Positions 1 to 6,579 of a DNA stretch of 9,163 nucleotides are shown one piece after another. Made by a program: the position numbers and the translations under genes. Positions within the stretch are counted from its first letter, which is position 1, and each line of letters starts with the position of its first letter. Under the pieces are notes generated by a model that saw only the letters and a program-made list of their open reading frames with translations, had not been told where the DNA came from and searched no databases. Origin of the DNA: Chloroflexota bacterium (GTDB lineage Bacteria; Chloroflexota; Limnocylindria; Limnocylindrales; CSP1-4); NCBI GenBank assembly GCA_016200745.1, contig JACQEF010000205.1, forward strand, positions 1 through 9,163, given 5' to 3'.

Positions 1-347
1 AGCAGCGCCAGCGTTTCGCCGTGGTCGACGACGGGCGCCCGGCCACGACCGGCTACCGGGTCCGGGAGCGGTTCGATGCCTGGACGCTGCTCGAGCTCGA
101 TCTCGTGACCGGCCGGACCCATCAAATCCGCGTCCATCTGGACGCGATCGGGCACCCCGTGGCCGGGGACCCGGTCTACGGGACCGGGACCTCGCGCCGC
201 GGACCGGACGGGTTGGGACGCCTCTTCCTGCACGCGTGGCGGCTCGAGCTCAACGCGCCGTCGGACGGCCACCTCATTCGGGCGACCGCTCCGCTCCCGG
301 TCCAGCTGGAGCGCGTCCTCGAGCGGCTCCGCGAGCCCGTCCGTTGA
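1..347 (+). CDS. RluA-family rRNA pseudouridine synthase, C-terminal part (5' end outside window)
   Basis: The open frame enters from the left edge (first full codon at base 3) and stops with TGA at 345-347, leaving 114 residues. Members of this family isomerise specific uridines in rRNA (RluD, RluC) or in rRNA and tRNA (RluA). The segment LVTGRTHQIRVHL followed by GHPVAGDPVYG is the conserved C-terminal signature of the RluA/RluD group; the R-x-H-Q-I-R core lies beside the active site. The catalytic Asp (HRLD motif) and any S4 domain lie upstream and cannot be seen, so the RluA, RluC and RluD subtypes cannot be separated. Its stop codon overlaps a possible TTG start for gmk, and it is co-directional with everything up to dtd. 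The family call is secure; the exact substrate is not. Confidence 0.93.
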   Translation, partial: QRQRFAVVDDGRPATTGYRVRERFDAWTLLELDLVTGRTHQIRVHLDAIGHPVAGDPVYGTGTSRRGPDGLGRLFLHAWRLELNAPSDGHLIRATAPLPVQLERVLERLREPVR

Positions 348-412
348 GCGACACGCCCGGAGCCGGAGGGACGGAGGGGACCGGAGCGACGGGCCGGGCT
401 GCCCGCGGGGCG

Positions 413-1000
413 ATGCTCGTCATCATCTCGGGCCCGAGCGGCGTGGGCAAGGACACGATCATCGAGGCGCTTCGCCGCCGCCCTCGCGATCCCGACTACC
501 ACTACGTGGTGACCTGCACGACGCGAGCGCGACGGCCCGGCGAGATCGACGGGGTGAGCTACCAGTTCCTGACCACGGAGGAGTTCCTGGCGCTCCGCGA
601 CAGCGGCGGGCTGCTCGAGGCCAACGAGGTGCATGACCACTGGTACGGGACACCGCGGGCGCAGGTCCGCGAGGCGCTGGAGACGGGCCACGATGTGATC
701 CTCAAGATCGACGTCCAGGGCGCGCAGCAGGTCAAGGAGCGTGTCCCGAACGCGCTGCTCGTGTTCGTCGTGCCGCCGTCGCTGGAAACCCTGTTCCGCC
801 GGCTCCGGGCGCGCGCGACCGAGACGGCCGACCAGCTGGAGCTGCGCCAGCGCAACGCGGCGATCGAGCTGGCGCGCCAGGAGGACTACGACTACGTCGT
901 GACCAACGAGGACGGCCAGGTCGAGCGGACCGCCGAACGGATCGACGAGATCATCGCCGACGAGCATCGCCGCCATCCGTTCCGCGTCGTCCACCTCTAG
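413..1000 (+). CDS. gmk: Guanylate kinase
   Basis: Gmk converts GMP and ATP to GDP and ADP in the cytoplasm, the essential step to GTP and dGTP. From ATG 413 the protein has 195 residues, close to the usual ~200. The P-loop GPSGVGKDT begins at residue 7. It is followed by the GMP-binding segment TTRARRPGE...GVSYQF, then the EANEVHDHWYGTP and KIDVQGAQQV blocks, all typical of the family. The lid region has several Arg residues (FRRLRARATE). The start is not fully decided: the frame is open further upstream, and TTG 344, overlapping the previous stop, would add 23 Gly/Ala/Thr-rich residues. ATG 413 is preferred because the P-loop then sits at the normal distance from the N-terminus, although no good Shine-Dalgarno precedes it. 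priA follows after 12 bases. In many bacteria rpoZ and coaBC sit between the two; here they do not. Confidence 0.96.
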   Translation: MLVIISGPSGVGKDTIIEALRRRPRDPDYHYVVTCTTRARRPGEIDGVSYQFLTTEEFLALRDSGGLLEANEVHDHWYGTPRAQVREALETGHDVILKIDVQGAQQVKERVPNALLVFVVPPSLETLFRRLRARATETADQLELRQRNAAIELARQEDYDYVVTNEDGQVERTAERIDEIIADEHRRHPFRVVHL

Positions 1001-1012
1001 CGGCGGCCGGTC

Positions 1013-3283
1013 GTGACCCTCGGTCTCGACGAGCCGGAGTGGGCGCGGCCGTCGGAGACCGCAGCCGCGCGGCTGGTCGAGGTGGCCGTCGACGCCGCCG
1101 GCGGCCGGGCTCAGACCTACACGTACGCGGTCCCGCCGGAGCTCGCCGACCTCGAGGCCGGCGAGGCCGTCCTCGTCGAGTTCGGGCGTCGGCAGGCCCT
1201 CGGGATCGTCGTCGCCGACACGGATCGAGCGCCCGCCGCGACGCCTCGCCCGATCGTGGCCCGGGTCCGCGCCGACGGCCCGCTGCTCCCGCCCCTCAGC
1301 CTGCGGCTCGGGGACTGGATCGCCGTGCACTACCTCGCGCCGCCCGCCCTCGTCCTGCGCGCGATGCTCCCGCCGGGTCTCCTCGAGCGGCTCGAGCTGC
1401 TGGCGGAGCGCCTGCCGGACGGCCTCGAAACCACGTCCGGGGCGCCCGGCCCCGGACTCGAGCGCGTGCCCGACCCGTCCCGTGCCGACCTGCTGCAGCA
1501 GCTCGAGCGCGGCCCGCGTCCAGTGCGCGACCTGGCCGGCCCCGACGGCCGGGCAGGGCTGCTCCGGCGGCTCAGGGCGCTGGAGGCCGAAGGGCTCGTC
1601 TCGCTCGAGTTGACGCTGCTCGGGGCGGGGGCGGGACCCAGGTACGAGCGCTGGGTCCGGATCAACGCCGACGGCCGGGCGGCCATGGCGCCGGGCGTGC
1701 GACGGGCCGGCCGGCGGCTCGGTCCCCGCCAGTCCGCGGCGCTCCGGGAGCTGGCCGACGGCGCGACCGGCGAGACGCCGGTGGCGGAGCTGGCCGGTCG
1801 CCACGGCCAGGCGGCGGTCGCGAGCCTCGTCCGTCGCGGGCTGGTGGACGCGGACGTCCGCGAACGGCCTCGCCGGCCGCTCGCGTCGCGCGTCGATCGG
1901 CTGCGCGCGGACCTGGACGCCCGGATCGCCCTGCTGCACTCGGGTCTCGGCGACGGCGAGCGGGCGGACGAGTGGCGCCGGATCCGGGCCGGCGACGTGG
2001 ACATCGTCGTGGGCACGCGGCTGGCGGTCGCCGCGCCGCTCGCCGACGTGGGCCTGGTGATCGTGGACGAGGAGCACGACGCCGCGTACAAGAGCGACCG
2101 CACGCCCCGGTTGCAGGCGCGCGACTGTGCGGTCCAGCTCGCGGCGCTCGCCGGTGCGGCCGTCGTCCTGGGCTCCGCCACCCCGGCGGTCGACAGCGTG
2201 GGGTACGCCGAAGCCGGGGTATTCGATCGGGTCATCCTGGAGGCCAGACCCATCGGACGCCCGCCGACCGTGGAGGTCGTGGACCTTCGCGAGGAGCTCG
2301 CGGCCGGGCAGCGCGGCCTGCTCTCGAGGTCACTCGTTGCCGCGCTCCGCGGGCTCGACCCCGGCGCCGGCGACCAGGCGATCCTCGTGCTCAACCGGCG
2401 GGGAACCGCGTCGGTGGTGCTCTGCCGCGACTGCGGCCACGTCCAGGCCTGCCCCGATTGCGACCGTCCGCTCGTCTATCACCAGGCCGGCACGACCCTG
2501 CGCTGCCACCACTGCGGACGTGCGACGCCGGTCGCCACGCGTTGCCCGGCCTGCGGCTCGCCCCGAATCCGCTACCTGGGCGGCGGCACCGAGCGGCTCG
2601 AGCGGGAGGTTCGCGAGACGATCCCCGGTCTCAGGGTCGGCCGGCTCGATCGGGACGTCGTGGAACACCGCGGCGCGGCCGAGCGTGTCGTGGACGCCTT
2701 CTCGGACGGGCGGCTGGACGTGCTCGTGGGGACGAGCCTGGTGACGAAGGGCCTGGACATCCCCACGGTGACGCTCGTCGGCGTGGTCTCGTCCGACGTG
2801 GCCCTGAACCTGCCCGATGAGCGTGCCGCCGAACGCACCTACCAGCTGCTGGTCCAGGCGATCGGGCGGGCGGGCAGGGGAGCCCGTCCGGGCCATGCGG
2901 TCATCCAGACCTACCAGCCGGATCACCCGGCGATCGTGGCGGCCGCGAGCGGTCGCCACGAGGCCTTCTACGAGGCCGAGCTGGCACTCCGCCGGCGGTT
3001 CGGCTCGCCGCCGTTCGGTCGCCTTGTCAAGCTGACGGTCGGCCTGGCGGACCAGCGAGCGGCGGAGACGGAGGCCGCGTCGATGGCCGAGCGCCTGCGG
3101 GCGCAGGCACTCGCACGCGGCGGTGGGGTCACCGTCGTCGGGCCGGCACCCGCGTACATCGCCCGGCGGGCGGACCGCTGGCGCTGGAACGTGGTCCTGC
3201 GCGGCGACGATCCCGTCGTCCTGCTCGAGGGCGGCCTGGACGCCCCGTGGTCGGTCGACGTCGATCCGGAGTCGCTGCTCTGA
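1013..3283 (+). CDS. priA: Primosomal protein N' (PriA), lacking the Walker A region
   Basis: PriA recognises stalled or repaired forks and starts reloading of the replicative helicase. The protein has 756 residues from GTG 1013. Visible parts in order: the 3'-DNA-binding domain (residues ~20-100, TYTYAVPPEL...GIVV); a winged-helix-like region (~150-285); motif II DEEH (352-355); motif III GSATP (387-391); four zinc-ligand pairs, Cys471/474, 480/483, 498/501 and 511/514; motif V GTSLVTKG (573-580); motif VI QAIGRAGRG (615-623); and the C-terminal domain ending in the normal VDVDPESLL. What is missing is the segment with motif I (GxTGSGKTE) and motif Ia (LVPEIxLTPQ). After VRERPRRPLA (~282-291) the protein passes directly to a helix equivalent to the one after motif Ia, and then to LLHSGLGDGER (307-317). 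About 70 family-typical residues are absent with the frame kept. ATP hydrolysis should be lost or severely altered. Family identity is certain; functional state is inferred. Confidence 0.95.
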   Translation: MTLGLDEPEWARPSETAAARLVEVAVDAAGGRAQTYTYAVPPELADLEAGEAVLVEFGRRQALGIVVADTDRAPAATPRPIVARVRADGPLLPPLSLRLGDWIAVHYLAPPALVLRAMLPPGLLERLELLAERLPDGLETTSGAPGPGLERVPDPSRADLLQQLERGPRPVRDLAGPDGRAGLLRRLRALEAEGLVSLELTLLGAGAGPRYERWVRINADGRAAMAPGVRRAGRRLGPRQSAALRELADGATGETPVAELAGRHGQAAVASLVRRGLVDADVRERPRRPLASRVDRLRADLDARIALLHSGLGDGERADEWRRIRAGDVDIVVGTRLAVAAPLADVGLVIVDEEHDAAYKSDRTPRLQARDCAVQLAALAGAAVVLGSATPAVDSVGYAEAGVFDRVILEARPIGRPPTVEVVDLREELAAGQRGLLSRSLVAALRGLDPGAGDQAILVLNRRGTASVVLCRDCGHVQACPDCDRPLVYHQAGTTLRCHHCGRATPVATRCPACGSPRIRYLGGGTERLEREVRETIPGLRVGRLDRDVVEHRGAAERVVDAFSDGRLDVLVGTSLVTKGLDIPTVTLVGVVSSDVALNLPDERAAERTYQLLVQAIGRAGRGARPGHAVIQTYQPDHPAIVAAASGRHEAFYEAELALRRRFGSPPFGRLVKLTVGLADQRAAETEAASMAERLRAQALARGGGVTVVGPAPAYIARRADRWRWNVVLRGDDPVVLLEGGLDAPWSVDVDPESLL

Positions 3284-3355
3284 TCGGTTCCTTCAGCAGA
3301 TGACCGTCGGGCGGGATCGTGCGACGATGGCTGGCCACGCGCGGACGCGCGCAGC

Positions 3356-3362
3356 AGAGGAG
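3356..3362 (+). promoter_or_regulatory. Shine-Dalgarno AGAGGAG that sets the start at 3370
   Basis: AGAGGAG ends seven bases before ATG 3370, one of the strongest ribosome-binding sites in the window. It decides the start of the small hypothetical gene against an upstream in-frame GTG at 3319. Most other genes here rely on stop/start overlap or have weak sites. Confidence 0.75.
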
Positions 3363-3369
3363 CCCGGCC

Positions 3370-3816
3370 ATGACCGAATCGACCACCCCGCCGCCGCCGG
3401 AGGAGCCCGCGGCGGACGAGACGTTCACCTGGACCCAGCCATCATCCGCTTCGCACGAGGCCGGCCCGGCCGGGACCGCGGCGGCCGGCATTCTCGAGTC
3501 GGTCCGCGACGCGGTCGACGAGCTGGCCGAGCGCGCCGGGCCATCGGTTCGCGAATTCTCGGCCCGCGCCGCCGAGCTCGCGGCGGTCGCCGCGGACCGC
3601 GCGGCACCATTGGCCAAGCGGGCCGGCGAGGTCACCGCAGACGCGAGCGGCAAGCTCGCGTCGAAGTCGCGGGAATGGGCTGCCGAGTTGCGTTCGACGA
3701 TGTCCGGCGCGGAGCGCGCCGCCGAGGACGGCACGCCCCCGGCCGCGCCGTCTTCGGGAGCCGAGGCCGCCGAGCCCGTCGCCGAGCCGCCACAGGAGCG
3801 CGCCGACGAGGGCTGA
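3370..3816 (+). CDS. Hypothetical Ala-rich helical protein between priA and def
   Basis: The protein has 148 residues, and I do not recognise a family. Residues 1-36 are rich in Pro, Glu, Ser and Thr and look disordered. Residues ~37-111 are rich in Ala, Glu, Arg and Lys with few helix breakers (ILESVRDAVDELAERAG, then ARAAELAAVAADRAAPLAKRAGEV), as expected for amphipathic helices. Residues 112-148 form an acidic, Pro- and Ala-rich tail. There is no signal peptide, membrane span, Cys, or clear catalytic motif. The composition recalls apolipoprotein-like, LEA-like or phasin-like helical proteins, but that is resemblance only. ATG 3370 is chosen for its strong ribosome-binding site. The gene starts 86 bases after priA and ends 25 bases before def, and the def promoter lies in that second gap. 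Codon use matches its neighbours, so it is probably a real, lineage-specific gene. Confidence 0.75.
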   Translation: MTESTTPPPPEEPAADETFTWTQPSSASHEAGPAGTAAAGILESVRDAVDELAERAGPSVREFSARAAELAAVAADRAAPLAKRAGEVTADASGKLASKSREWAAELRSTMSGAERAAEDGTPPAAPSSGAEAAEPVAEPPQERADEG

Positions 3817-3828
3817 CGGGCGCTTGGA

Positions 3829-3834
3829 TATACT
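3829..3834 (+). promoter_or_regulatory. Probable -10 box of a leaderless promoter for def
   Basis: TATACT matches the bacterial -10 consensus TATAAT at five of six positions and stands out in very GC-rich surroundings. Exactly seven bases separate it from ATG 3842, so transcription would begin at or next to the start codon. No Shine-Dalgarno is present. This is the TANNNT-N6-7-ATG layout of leaderless transcripts in high-GC bacteria. No good TTGACA-like -35 is visible at 16-18 bases upstream. Confidence 0.6.
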
Positions 3835-3841
3835 CCGCGCC

Positions 3842-4378
3842 ATGAGTGTCCGCCCCATCGTCCTCCTCGGTGACCCGCGCCTGCGCCTGAAGGGCAAGCC
3901 GGTCGACAGCTTCGGCAAGTACCTGCACGGCTTGCTGGACGATCTCGCCCACACGATGCGCGACGCGCCGGGCGTGGGTCTCGCCGCGCCGCAGCTCGGG
4001 GAGGCGCTCCAGGCCTGCGTGATCGAGGTCGAGGACCACCTCTACGAGCTCGTCAACCCGCGGATCGTCCGGTCGACCGGTGACGATCGCGACCTCGAGG
4101 GTTGCCTGTCGATCCCGGGGTACGTTGCGTACGTCACGCGGCGCGAGCGGGTCTGGGTCGTCGCCCAGGACCGCCACGGCAAGAAGATCAAGGTCGCGGG
4201 CACGGGCCTGCTCGGACGGGCGCTCCAGCACGAGCTGGACCACCTCGACGGGAAGCTGTACATCGACTACCTCGACTCGATGGACGAGCTGTTGCCGGTC
4301 GGCGCCGGCTCGGCCGACGACGACGAGGAGGACGGCCGGGTCGCAGGCGCCGAGGAGCACGCCCCGGCGTTCGCGTGA
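3842..4378 (+). CDS. def: Peptide deformylase
   Basis: Def is a metal-dependent hydrolase (usually iron) that removes the formyl group from the N-terminal methionine of new proteins on the ribosome. The protein has 178 residues. All three signature motifs are intact: GVGLAAPQ (44-51), EGCLSIPG with metal ligand Cys88, and HELDH (130-134), where His130 and His134 bind metal and Glu131 is catalytic. The last ~25 residues form a tail with an acidic run (ADDDEED) beyond the usual domain end. ATG 3842 is chosen over an in-frame TTG at 3824, which would place the -10 box inside the coding region. Its stop overlaps the GTG start of fmt by four bases. Def and Fmt act on the same formyl group at opposite ends of the cycle and are commonly paired. 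Confidence 0.97.
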   Translation: MSVRPIVLLGDPRLRLKGKPVDSFGKYLHGLLDDLAHTMRDAPGVGLAAPQLGEALQACVIEVEDHLYELVNPRIVRSTGDDRDLEGCLSIPGYVAYVTRRERVWVVAQDRHGKKIKVAGTGLLGRALQHELDHLDGKLYIDYLDSMDELLPVGAGSADDDEEDGRVAGAEEHAPAFA

Positions 4379-5343
4379 GCGACGACCCGTCGCCCCGGCA
4401 GGCACCGGCCCGGACGCTGTTCCTGGGATCGGGCGGCTTCGCCGTCCCGATCCTCGAGGCACTCGCCGGCGCGCCCCGGATCGACCTCGTCGGCGTCGTC
4501 AGCGCACCCGACCGCCCGAGCGGGCGCCGCGCGGAGCTGACCCCGGTGCCGGTTACGCGCCGCGCGCGCGAGCTCCGGCTGCCATTGCTCCAGCCGGACA
4601 GGATCCGATCGCCCGAGGCCGTCGCGGAGATCGCCGCGCTCCGACCGGACCTCGGCGTCCTCGCCGACTATGGCCAGATCGTCCCGGCGGCGGTCCTGTC
4701 GATCCCGCCTCACGGCATCCTCAATGTCCATCCGTCGGCCCTTCCCCGCCATCGCGGCGCGTCGCCGATCGCCGCGACCATCGAGGCCGGCGACCCGATC
4801 GCCGCGGTCTTCCTGATCCGGATGGACGAAGGTCTCGACACCGGCCCGATCGTCGCCGGCACTTCCTGGTCGCTCGCCGGTGACGAGACCGCGCCGGCAC
4901 TCGAGGCGGAGGCCGCACGACGGGGCGCCGCCCTGCTGATCGCCACCATCGACGACTGGCTCGCCGGCCGGCGTCCCGCCGTGCCCCAGTCGACGACCGG
5001 CGTGAGCCTGTCCCGCCCGCTCCGACGCGAGGACGGCCGGCTGGACCCGACCCGCGGCGCTACCGCGCTCGAGCGTCAGGTTCGTGCCTACCAGCCGTGG
5101 CCCGGCAGCTTCGTGGAGACCGCCGAGGGGCGCTTGATCGTCCACGCCGCCGAGGTTGCGCCGGGCCTGCCGTCGGATGCTCCGGGCCGCATCGAGGCGG
5201 ACGGATCCGGGCTTGCGCTCACGACGACCGACGGGCGGCTGCGCCTGACCGACGTCCAGCTCGCCGGGCGGCGGCGGACGGACGCCGCGTCGCTTCGGCG
5301 CGGCGCCCCGGCGCTGGCCGGGCAGCCGGTCGTGCTGCGCTAG
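4375..5343 (+). CDS. fmt: Methionyl-tRNA formyltransferase
   Basis: Fmt transfers a formyl group from 10-formyl-tetrahydrofolate to the Met on initiator tRNA. The protein has 322 residues, normal for the family. The N-terminal Rossmann-like domain begins with FLGSGGFAVPILEAL and continues with APDRPSGRR. The catalytic triad is visible: Asn117 and His119 in NVHPSALPRHRG, and Asp155 in MDEGLDTGPI. The Asn-to-Asp spacing of 38 equals that of E. coli N106/D144. The C-terminal tRNA-binding domain carries REDGRLD, RAYQPWPGSF and VQLAGRRR. The GTG start overlaps the def stop as GTGA, so translational coupling is likely; a purine-rich GAGGAG at 4352-4357 is rather far away. In Firmicutes rsmB usually follows fmt; here rlmN follows after 13 bases. 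Confidence 0.97.
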   Translation: MSDDPSPRQAPARTLFLGSGGFAVPILEALAGAPRIDLVGVVSAPDRPSGRRAELTPVPVTRRARELRLPLLQPDRIRSPEAVAEIAALRPDLGVLADYGQIVPAAVLSIPPHGILNVHPSALPRHRGASPIAATIEAGDPIAAVFLIRMDEGLDTGPIVAGTSWSLAGDETAPALEAEAARRGAALLIATIDDWLAGRRPAVPQSTTGVSLSRPLRREDGRLDPTRGATALERQVRAYQPWPGSFVETAEGRLIVHAAEVAPGLPSDAPGRIEADGSGLALTTTDGRLRLTDVQLAGRRRTDAASLRRGAPALAGQPVVLR

Positions 5344-5346
5344 CAT
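5341..5346 (+). promoter_or_regulatory. Possible weak -10 box (TAGCAT) before rlmN
   Basis: TAGCAT includes the fmt stop codon and lies ten bases before ATG 5357. It fits TANNNT, and no Shine-Dalgarno precedes the rlmN start, so a near-leaderless internal promoter is possible. The spacing is longer than ideal, there is no -35, and such hexamers can occur by chance. Confidence 0.25.
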
Positions 5347-5356
5347 CAGCGCGACC

Positions 5357-6577
5357 ATGAATCGATCCGTTCCGACCGCGATCGTCGCGGCGTCGCCCGG
5401 CGTCGAACCGGCACCGCCCGGGCTCTCCGGGCTTTCGCCCGAGGTCCTGGCCACCTGGTTGCGCGAGCGGGGCGAGCCGTCCTACCGGGCGCGGCAGGTC
5501 AACGAGGCCGTCTTCGGCGGAAGCGTCAGCTCGATCGAGGAGATCGCGACGCTGCCTGGCGCGCTGCGCCACGACCTGGCCTCGGCCTTCCGCTTCGACA
5601 CGCTGGAAGAGACGGATCTCCGGATCACCGACGGCGGCCTGACCGAGAAGGCGCTCCATACCCTCGCGGACGGGGCCTTGATCGAATCCGTGCTGATGCA
5701 CTACCCGGCGCGACGGGGGGCGCGCGAGCGGCACACGCTGTGCATCTCGAGCCAGGCCGGCTGCGCGGTGGGTTGCCCGTTCTGCGCCACGGGCGAGCTC
5801 GGTTTCGGGCGGGACCTGCAGACGGCCGAGATCGTCGACCAGGTCCGCCACGCGTCACGGCGGCTGATCGGCGCGGGCCGGCGGCTGACGAACATCGTGT
5901 TCATGGGGATGGGCGAGCCGCTGCTCAACCTGGACCGTGTCCTGGGCGCCATCGAGGCGCTCAACGACGCGCACCGGTTCGGCCTCGGCGCGCGCCACAT
6001 CACGGTCTCCACGTCGGGCGTGGTTCCGGGCATCCGCCGGCTCACGGCGCTCGGACCGCAGTTCACGCTGGCGGTGTCGCTCCATGCGGCCCGCGATCCG
6101 CTCCGCGACGTCCTCGTGCCACTCAACCGGCGCTGGCCGATTGCCGAGGTCGTGGCGGCGGCGCGCGACCACGCCCGCGCCACGGGCCGGCGGATCAGCT
6201 ACGAAGTGACGATGATCTCCGGCGTGAACGACACCGACCTCGACGCGGGGGCGATGGCCGACCTGCTCCACGGCGATCACGCCCACGTGAACCTGATCCC
6301 GATGAACCCCGTGGCGCACACGCCGTGGACGGCCAGCCCCATGCCGGTCATCGAGCGGTTCGCCGCGACCCTCGAGGCGGCCGGAATTCAGACCACCATC
6401 CGCCGAAACCGCGGCCAGGAAGTCGGTGCGGCATGCGGACAGCTGGCCGCCGAGCGCGCCGGCGAACCGCCCGTGCCGGCGGTCGCGCGCCGTCGATCCC
6501 GCCTGATCGCCGAGAGCGCCGCCGCGCTGCTTGGCGAGCGCAGCCACGAGCCGGCACCGGCCGGGGTGGGGGACTGA
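5357..6577 (+). CDS. rlmN: Dual-specificity 23S rRNA / tRNA adenine C2-methyltransferase RlmN
   Basis: RlmN is a radical-SAM enzyme that methylates C2 of A2503 in 23S rRNA and of A37 in some tRNAs, supporting translational accuracy. The protein has 406 residues, longer than the usual 350-380. The 4Fe-4S motif CAVGCPFC gives Cys136, Cys140 and Cys143. Cys129, seven residues earlier, is in the place of E. coli Cys118. Cys360 in GAACGQL is the place of the methyl-carrying Cys355. Other family blocks include IESVLMHY, FMGMGEPLLNLD, TVSTSGVVPGIRRL and VSLHAARDPLRD. The methyl-carrying Cys is present as in RlmN. Cfr has the same cysteines, but the housekeeping context favours RlmN. The extra length is an N-terminal lead of ~20 residues and a ~40-residue Arg/Ala-rich tail after GQL. 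It stops two bases before rpe. Confidence 0.96.
   Translation: MNRSVPTAIVAASPGVEPAPPGLSGLSPEVLATWLRERGEPSYRARQVNEAVFGGSVSSIEEIATLPGALRHDLASAFRFDTLEETDLRITDGGLTEKALHTLADGALIESVLMHYPARRGARERHTLCISSQAGCAVGCPFCATGELGFGRDLQTAEIVDQVRHASRRLIGAGRRLTNIVFMGMGEPLLNLDRVLGAIEALNDAHRFGLGARHITVSTSGVVPGIRRLTALGPQFTLAVSLHAARDPLRDVLVPLNRRWPIAEVVAAARDHARATGRRISYEVTMISGVNDTDLDAGAMADLLHGDHAHVNLIPMNPVAHTPWTASPMPVIERFAATLEAAGIQTTIRRNRGQEVGAACGQLAAERAGEPPVPAVARRRSRLIAESAAALLGERSHEPAPAGVGD
6568..6573 (+). promoter_or_regulatory. Ribosome-binding site of rpe inside the rlmN 3' end
   Basis: GGGGGA ends six bases before ATG 6580 and lies within the last codons of rlmN. Together with the two-base gap it supports translation of rpe from ATG 6580 rather than from any upstream start in that frame. 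Confidence 0.55.
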
Positions 6578-6579
6578 CG

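Noticed and set aside
1850..1935. A frameshift hiding the PriA Walker A motif in another frame
   Set aside because: Only about two dozen bases lie between the two matching flanks. No frame on either strand encodes GSGKT, and the frame is the same on both sides, so the segment is absent rather than shifted.
176..2077. A 633-residue open frame on the minus strand across gmk and priA
   Set aside because: It is the antisense shadow of two certain genes in GC-rich DNA. The translation is low-complexity Arg/Ala/Gly/Pro without any family motif, and it spans two unrelated genes.
1039..2820. A long plus-strand frame inside priA
   Set aside because: The translation is Arg/Ala/Gly/Pro-rich without motifs, whereas the priA frame holds the whole helicase signature and zinc cysteines.
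3335..3352. GCGCG/CGCGC inverted repeat after priA as a terminator
   Set aside because: The loop would be only two bases, no T run follows, and alternating GC is common by chance at this composition.
4102..4374. Extending fmt upstream into def
   Set aside because: The upstream part of that frame is a shadow of def. Family length and the GTGA overlap support the start at 4375.
5740..6579. Extending rpe upstream into rlmN
   Set aside because: That part is Arg/Pro-rich shadow of rlmN, and ATG 6580 has a ribosome-binding site and begins the normal Rpe N-terminus.
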